Source: Chytridium lagenaria
Taxonomy: Eukaryota; Chytridiomycota; Chytridiomycetes; Chytridiales; Chytridiaceae
Assembly: GCA_025449115.1 (NCBI GenBank)
Contig: JAHLKC010000003.1
Location: 434,001 to 498,000, forward strand
Direction: 5' to 3'
Length of the DNA: 64,000 nt
In this document: piece after piece, positions 58,321-64,000 of the stretch
Layout of the letters: every line of letters begins with the position of its first letter
Position numbering within the stretch: the first letter of the stretch is position 1
Program-made: the position numbers and the translations under genes
The notes under the pieces: model-generated
Told to the model about the DNA's origin: nothing
The model's input: the letters and a program-made list of their open reading frames with translations, nothing else
Database searches by the model: none

Positions 58321-59503
58321 TCACGCGTTCCAGAAAATACACATTATCTGTTTTATTATTGGACCTTCTTTTCTTGTTTTATGGTTTTTTTTGGATTTGG
58401 AATAGCTGTAAAGGATGACACCTAGGAAAGTGATGACGATGCCTGCGAGTTTCTGTGTTGAAACAGATTCAGAGGATGCACCGAACATGAGGCCTCCAAT
58501 GAGGATGGTGAGTATTGTTTTGGAGTGCCCAACGACTTGGTAGGTCATGGCTGAGGTCTATCACGGTTAAACGCGTCCATAAACGAGAGGAAATTACCGT
58601 TTGGATGAGGGCGAAACCAAAGTAGTTTGTAAGGATGGAGAGAAGACAAGAAAGGATAATCGCCGGGATAGGGATAGCTTGAAATATTTTGGTCGTGATG
58701 CTCCACATGTCTTCTATAAGTGTATCTGTGGCCATGCCATCGTTAAGTGAATTCATCCATATCCCATCTGACAGCTCCTCCCACTCTACATCACACACTA
58801 ACGCTGTCAAAGCACATACAATAAATGCGTAAGGCGCTGTGACGGCGATGGTCTGGAACCCTGATAACCCTTTCACGGACGGACGCGCTTGTAACCAGAC
58901 TTGAGATAATGATGTTGCAATGACGCCTAACACGCCTACCAACAAGTTGGAAGGGTCTGTGACTGACGGATCTGTGAGTGTTGATAGTGATACGCCGAGG
59001 AGGATCACGAAGAGGGATATGGCGGTTAAAACGGGGATGGGGAGACCGTATAGGAGTTGGAGGAAGGCGATGGTGGGGGATACAAGCCATCTGTGATGGA
59101 AAGGTTAGAATAGGAAATTGGGTTGTGTGGGTTACTTTTAAGAGCTGATAGATGGAGATTGGATTTTGTTTGAGAGATTGGTTCATGAGGACTAGACCTG
59201 AGGCGTAGGAGATACCGAGGAGGGAGGCGTCGAAGAGGGGGAGATGGGGAGTGGGGGGAAGAGGGAGGAGGAGGGTGAAGAGGTAACCGGAGAGTTGGTG
59301 GAGGGCCGTGAGGGATGTTGCGTTTGGGAAGCCATTGGTAAGGACGTATTTGTTGACCTAGCGGTGTGAATGATTAAATAAGTAATTGGATGAGGGAGGA
59401 TTTAGGGGTCACCATTACTATCGCGACGGAAGATGCGATGCTGCCTGTGATGATCCAGAGAACAAAGAGACGGGACGGTGTAAAGGGGGTTTGGTGTTGA
59501 CAT
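58321..59503 (-). CDS. SLC35E3-type/TPT-family transporter
   Basis: This member of the triose-phosphate/nucleotide-sugar transporter family (drug/metabolite transporter fold) is probably in Golgi or ER membranes. In order: RLFVLWIITGSIASSVAIVM, then an intron, then VNKYVLTNGFPNATSLTALH and GYLFTLLLPLPPTPHLPLFD. LMNQSLKQNPISIYQLLK follows with the family's conserved lysine, then an intron and WLVSPTIAFLQLLYG. After further helices comes GFALIQT, an intron, and TSAMTYQVVGHSKTILTILI, the family's best signature. Start at the ATG 59,503 requires one extra base in a G5/C5 run (59,485-59,489). The K-W join across the third intron is also one base off. The C-terminus is lysine-rich (SKSKKNHKTRK). 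The gene converges with eS6; the stops lie 66 bp apart. The substrate cannot be read from sequence. Confidence 0.82.
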
Positions 59504-59820
59504 GATAGTGGGAGAAAGGTTACAGAATGATACTTGGTGGAAGCGATTTAGAAAGGGTATCGAGCCCACGCCGGACGAGATATGATGAACTGGTGAGGCG
59601 ATAAGTTGACTGAGGTGGCAGGCCAGAGACGAAAACTCGGTCAGGAATTCTAAGTGGTTTGTATCGTTTGGCGGTGAGGTTGAGATCCTTATTAATTTGA
59701 CAAACACGTCCGACCTTCTTAAAGGACAGCATCAAGAGCGGATGCAGTGCCTCAGGGTCTGAATGATTCTCTCTATGGGAACTACCACCATCAACCACTA
59801 CCAATCATCACCACGCTTCA

Positions 59821-62800
59821 ATGACGCTTCCATTACATGCACCCAGCAACGTTAAAGATGTCATCACCATCTGTGGCCGTCCCATCCCTCCAACATCCCT
59901 TTGGCATCCTTCTCAATACAACCTCCTCACCTCCGCACTCCCTCTCTGCCGCTCCCCAACCCAATCGACCACATCCATTAATCCCGACCATTACCGTCGT
60001 CTCCTCCTCCTAATTCTCCCGTCAATCCTCCTCCAATTTACATCCTCCTCACCCCCAAAACCCACATCAAAGGGCGTCACATTCAAACACTCATCAAGAT
60101 TGGAAGCTCTCATGTCGATTCTTGCCGCGCTGAGGTTCTGCGAAACACTCGAAAATGATTATAATTTAAAATGGTCGTGAAGTTGTTTTTTCTTCAAAGG
60201 AGGATTTTTGCCACGTTAATGAGAGTATAAGACTTATCTGCCTCTCATGCGTATCATCGTTATGTAGAGCTTTGGAAAAGGTTTGCGTCATGAAACTACA
60301 TCATTACTTAACCAGCAACAGCGATAAGATCAAGTACGCACTGGACCCTCGGATCCATCCCTTCCGGAAACCCCCAACGTCCTCAAACTCCTCTCCGTCT
60401 GTATATTTAAAGTCATGCAATCCGCAAACCCTCCATCCGATATCGCAGCAGATATATTCGGAATATCTCAAAAATATTGATGGATATGATTACTTCGTCA
60501 ACGGATACGAAAGCATTGGGAAGACGTTTGGAGATGGCCGAAATGTGGTGTATAGATGCTCTCAAGCATACTTCAAGTATAGAACCGTCAAAGGTTTGCT
60601 TTATCGCAATTTTAAAGACTTACAGATCCAGCCTGCGGCCGATATATACAACTACCTTATACATTTTCTACAGCTTTCCGCAATAACCACACCCTCACCC
60701 CTTCGTCTTCTCTCCCATCCTCTCACATTCTCAAAACACATATTCCTCCCTCTCCTCCGTCTCCACATCATGCATCCCCCTCTGTCCCCTACATCGCAAC
60801 AATCCTCTTCCATCTCGCCACTGCCCTCCGTCGCATCCACACATCCCCGCCATCCCCGCTCTTTACGCTAAAAATTGACATAGCACATTGGTGCGTCCAC
60901 GTTGCAGTGTTTATAGATCTTGTCGCGACCGTTATCACAACACCAGTCGACACTGCGTCTGCGCATGATATAGTGAAATGGGGGGTCTGGACGCCATCGA
61001 GTAAAGTTGTGAGATTGTTCTTGCTACCTGTTGTGGAGATTTTCGCGGAGAAGGAGAAGAATTGGAGAATTTGCGAGGATGTGGTGGTGGGATTGTTCAA
61101 CGGAAAGCTTACGGTGGAATCAGGTATATATACGTTTTTGTCACTTTGAGTAATCATTTTATTGTGAAGAGACGGAATCGTTTTGTGATGTTTTGGTGAA
61201 GTGGTTGGTGTTAAGAGCGGGTAGTGCGGGAATGAAGGGTCGGTTGTTTTGTTTGATGGTGTTTGGGATTTTGACCTATGAGCATCGAGAGGTAAGGAGG
61301 CAATTTTTCAATTTCTTGGACGCGTTTATTCCAGTTTCTTAGAAGATGTACAGATCTCGCTCCTCCTTTTATCCTTCTTCACCGACCCATCCCCCGAAAT
61401 CCGTCGCGCCGCCGCAACGTCACTCGCCCAACGAAGCCTCAATCATTCTCTTTATCAGTTCACGGAAGGAGCGCGGGAGGACGCTGTGGGCGTATCGTTT
61501 CATCGTTTTGACGGGCAGTGCGCTTATAAGACTGGAGACGGTTCTTGGTGTGGTTTCAAAGACGAATTAAAGAAGGGCACTGCACGGAAACGTACTTTTG
61601 GGTTGCGGTTTCCGTGGAAGCTGTTTTTCAAGTATTTCGATGAATGTCTTTTGGAATCAGAAAGGTTTGTCGATGCGTATAAGTACATTGACATTTGAAG
61701 TACCAAAAAAAGTCCGAGGAATTTACAAGCATATCCGACGCGTTCGCTACATGGGCTTTTGTGACGACTCAACATTTATTTGAACGTTGTCCCGCGCTTT
61801 TACTCGTCACCTCACAAGGACTCTCAGATTCTCGGTACAAGAGCTACCAAACCTTTTTCACCGCTCTTCAAACCCGTCTCCAATCCATCTCTACCGCAAA
61901 TCCCCACGCTATTGCCATGCGTTTGACCGTTTTAAATATTACATCATCCATCCTCGCGACACGTAATCAACGGCTTCTCCGATTCGCTGCACCTCTTCTC
62001 CACGCTTTACGTGTAGACGCGTCGGTGGAGGTCCGGAGAAGATGTTTAGAGGTTTTAGGCAGGATTGTGGATGTCAGGGAGGGGAGGAGTGGTTTTCGAT
62101 CGTATATCGGATGGTAAGAGGGCAGTATCCGTTTGAGGATGGGGGAGGAGTTGGAGTGATTGATGATGAGGGGGAACGGGATGAGGGGGTTATGGAGGCT
62201 AAAAGGAGGGTTATTGGGTTTGGACAGAGATATCATATGGAGTGGTTGTATCCGAGGGTTGGTGGCGTGGTGGGGAAGGGAGGTATGGGGTTTGTAGGGG
62301 GACGGGAGGAGGGGATTTGGAAGGGGGATAGTGGGTTTCAGTTTCCGGAGTTTGGGGATGGGAAACGGAAGTCAGAGAAAAAATACCGAGATCTGGAGAA
62401 AGTGAGAGGAACGCGTGAAAGGCGGAAGAAAGTACGTGATATGCGTGAAAAAATGGAGACGTTGAAATCGATGGAGAAGATTGGGGAGATGGATGTCGAG
62501 GAGCAGATGAGGGATATTTTAAAAGAGGATGGAGACTGTTTTATCGAGGATCGTGCATATTCAATTGCAGAGGAATCTTATCATCCTCTTATTGTGGGGT
62601 TAGAGGATATGTCGAAAAACATGGATGACGTCCAACTTAAAGAAAAATCGCGGCACCAAATCTTAGCACTGACGAATTGAACAACTTACCTCAACAGGTA
62701 GGAAACTTTCTGTTCGTTGCAAATCGCTAACATATCAAACCAGCGTAACGCTGATCTCGACAACGCTATACCATGGGAAGACCCTAGCATCCTCTTTAAA

Positions 62801-64000
62801 GGATCTGAGCGATATCTTCAAGAAGCCTTTGCGCTGGTCGACGATGAAGTTAGGCGATCTTTGGCGTCGTCGCCTGTTGCTGTGTTTACACCAGGACGCG
62901 CGAGGAATGTAGATTTAGAACGGATTTTGGAGGAGGAGGAAGAGGAGACCCTGAGAGAGGTGCTCTCTAAGAGGCTTCAGGATAGCGTTTTAAATGGTAC
63001 GCCGACGGGGATGCCGTGGCGGGAAGTGGTGTGAACGCGGATGAGCTTGGTGTGGATGTGGAAGATGATCATCGTGTTGTGGACGAGTGTGCTCAAAGCC
63101 GAGGGATGCCTTATGAAACGGAGAGTGATCGTGAAATTGGGGATGAGCCTGCTCAGAGCCAAGAGATGCTTCATGAATCGTTGCGATCGAGTCATCTGGG
63201 TTCAAAGGCCAACTTTTTACATGTAAACGGTGACATAACAACACAACCGTCTTATCCGCTACAACATCCACACGCCATCCCAACTATCACAAAAGACGCT
63301 AGTACTAGCATTTCGTTCTCGGATTTTATTCGAGTTCAACAACCCTCGTATCTTCGCTGAAAAGGCTACCTCGATGGGTGATTTTGCTGCCCTCGACGTC
63401 AAAGAGTCCAAAGGTGTGCAATACGATTCGGTAGAGTCTCCGTCACATCCAAACGTGGAGTCCTCAGTGGACCGGATGATGAGTTTTGAGGAAATTGTGT
63501 CGAGAGAGGGGGGTGGACGCCAAGGAACGGTGGATTTGGATGCGTTTTTAGCAGGCGGGGAGGGAGAGATGGAGAACATGGCTTCACGGATGGGTTTGGG
63601 GCCGTTGGGGGAGAGGTTTTTCCGAAACTGGCCGAGTCGAATACACCGAATAAAGGGGGCAGTATGCCTGTTCAAGCGACACCCGGAAGTCCGCAAAGTT
63701 TTAACTGGTCACAATCGTCGGTTGCATCTCCCGTTCCCAGAAAGTAAAGGGAAAGATCAAAATGAACAAGGACGTGTTGATACGATACGTTCTGCTGCCG
63801 CTGAGGAAGATATGTTTGCTAGTACGCACGCGACGTGTCTTCACGCCCTTTTAACGCACTGACGGATTGGAGTTCGACGTTTACGCTGCATACCATTCGT
63901 CCACGGATGCAGGCTGCTGTAGATTTTCTGTTACGGCATTTGGTGTTTACGGCGGCGCAGAAAAAGAATTTCGGTATAGTGATTTGTATCGGGATGGAGG
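59821..64000 (+). CDS. large, probably alpha-helical-repeat protein (3' end outside the window)
   Basis: I read the ORFs from 59,821 onward as one long, intron-containing gene, but cannot name it. The first exon opens MTLPLHAPSNVKDVITICGR and ends near 60,174 (LRFCETLENDYNLK). Later segments look like HEAT/ARM-type helices: SLLLLLSFFTDPSPEIRRAA (about 61,345-61,410, in a shifted frame), FGLRFPWKLFFKYFDECLLE (about 61,600), SYQTFFTALQTRLQSISTAN and RLTVLNITSSILATRNQRLL. LHALRVDASVEVRRRCLEVL follows. After about 62,050 the sequence becomes Glu/Lys-rich and then reads YLQEAFALVDDEVRRSL and SPVAVFTPGRARNVDLERIL. The last visible exon begins RPRMQAAVDFLLRHLVFTAA (about 63,900). Whether all parts belong to one gene is not certain; an alternative is two genes split near 62,690. 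Confidence 0.5.

Noticed and set aside
1..64000. tRNA genes
   Set aside because: I looked for B-box-like GGTTCGAATCC patterns paired with an upstream A box and found none that would fold; a covariance-model scan would settle it.

Overview
This 64 kb window looks like nuclear DNA of an early-diverging fungus, most likely a chytrid-like one. The reasons are short GT-AG introns with CTAAC-type branch sites in almost every gene, fungal-type housekeeping genes, a FANCD2 orthologue (a gene lost from most Dikarya), and a spliced Helitron-type element. Nothing prokaryotic is present: no operons, no Shine-Dalgarno-driven genes and no CRISPR. I found no tRNA or rRNA gene. Gene models are hand-assembled from fragments, so exon borders are approximate unless stated.

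Layout. 1-2,381 (-) holds the N-terminal half of TAF2, a TFIID subunit. 2,453-2,782 (-) is a small uncertain ORF. 2,948-4,435 (+) is an unrecognised spliced gene. 4,565-10,964 (+) is FANCD2. 11,524-14,989 (-) is a NIPA-type magnesium transporter with a cysteine-rich ectodomain. 15,712-16,375 (+) is an ASCH/PUA-like protein. 17,770-19,248 holds five tandem ~295 bp repeats. 20,377-23,881 (+) encodes a membrane-anchored coiled-coil protein. 25,965-27,804 (-) and 28,297-29,691 (+) are two divergent orphan genes. 29,793-35,336 (-) is a Helitron-like Rep/helicase element. 35,340-38,680 is repeat-rich DNA with a cluster of CACGTG palindromes. 38,681-43,079 (+) is another membrane-anchored coiled-coil gene. 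43,238-43,618 (-) is a second, degraded Helitron piece. 43,620-46,650 is repeat-rich and gene-poor.

The right third is dense: a small coiled-coil gene (46,656-47,403 +), a class I aminoacyl-tRNA-synthetase-like gene (47,814-49,133 -), a third membrane/coiled-coil paralogue with FG-like motifs (50,901-52,732 -), a multi-RRM protein (53,085-55,751 -), ribosomal protein eS6 (56,890-58,254 +), an SLC35E3-type sugar-phosphate/nucleotide-sugar transporter (58,321-59,503 -), and the start of a large, probably alpha-helical-repeat gene (59,821 to the window end, +).

Two messages cut across the window. First, many conserved ORFs are broken by single-base gains or losses in short homopolymers, including the essential eS6 gene, so most 'broken' genes here are probably intact genes seen through consensus errors. 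Second, the window carries three members of what looks like a lineage-specific family of N-terminal transmembrane plus long coiled-coil proteins. These contain internal duplications of exons and of coiled-coil blocks, and I cannot match the family to a described system.
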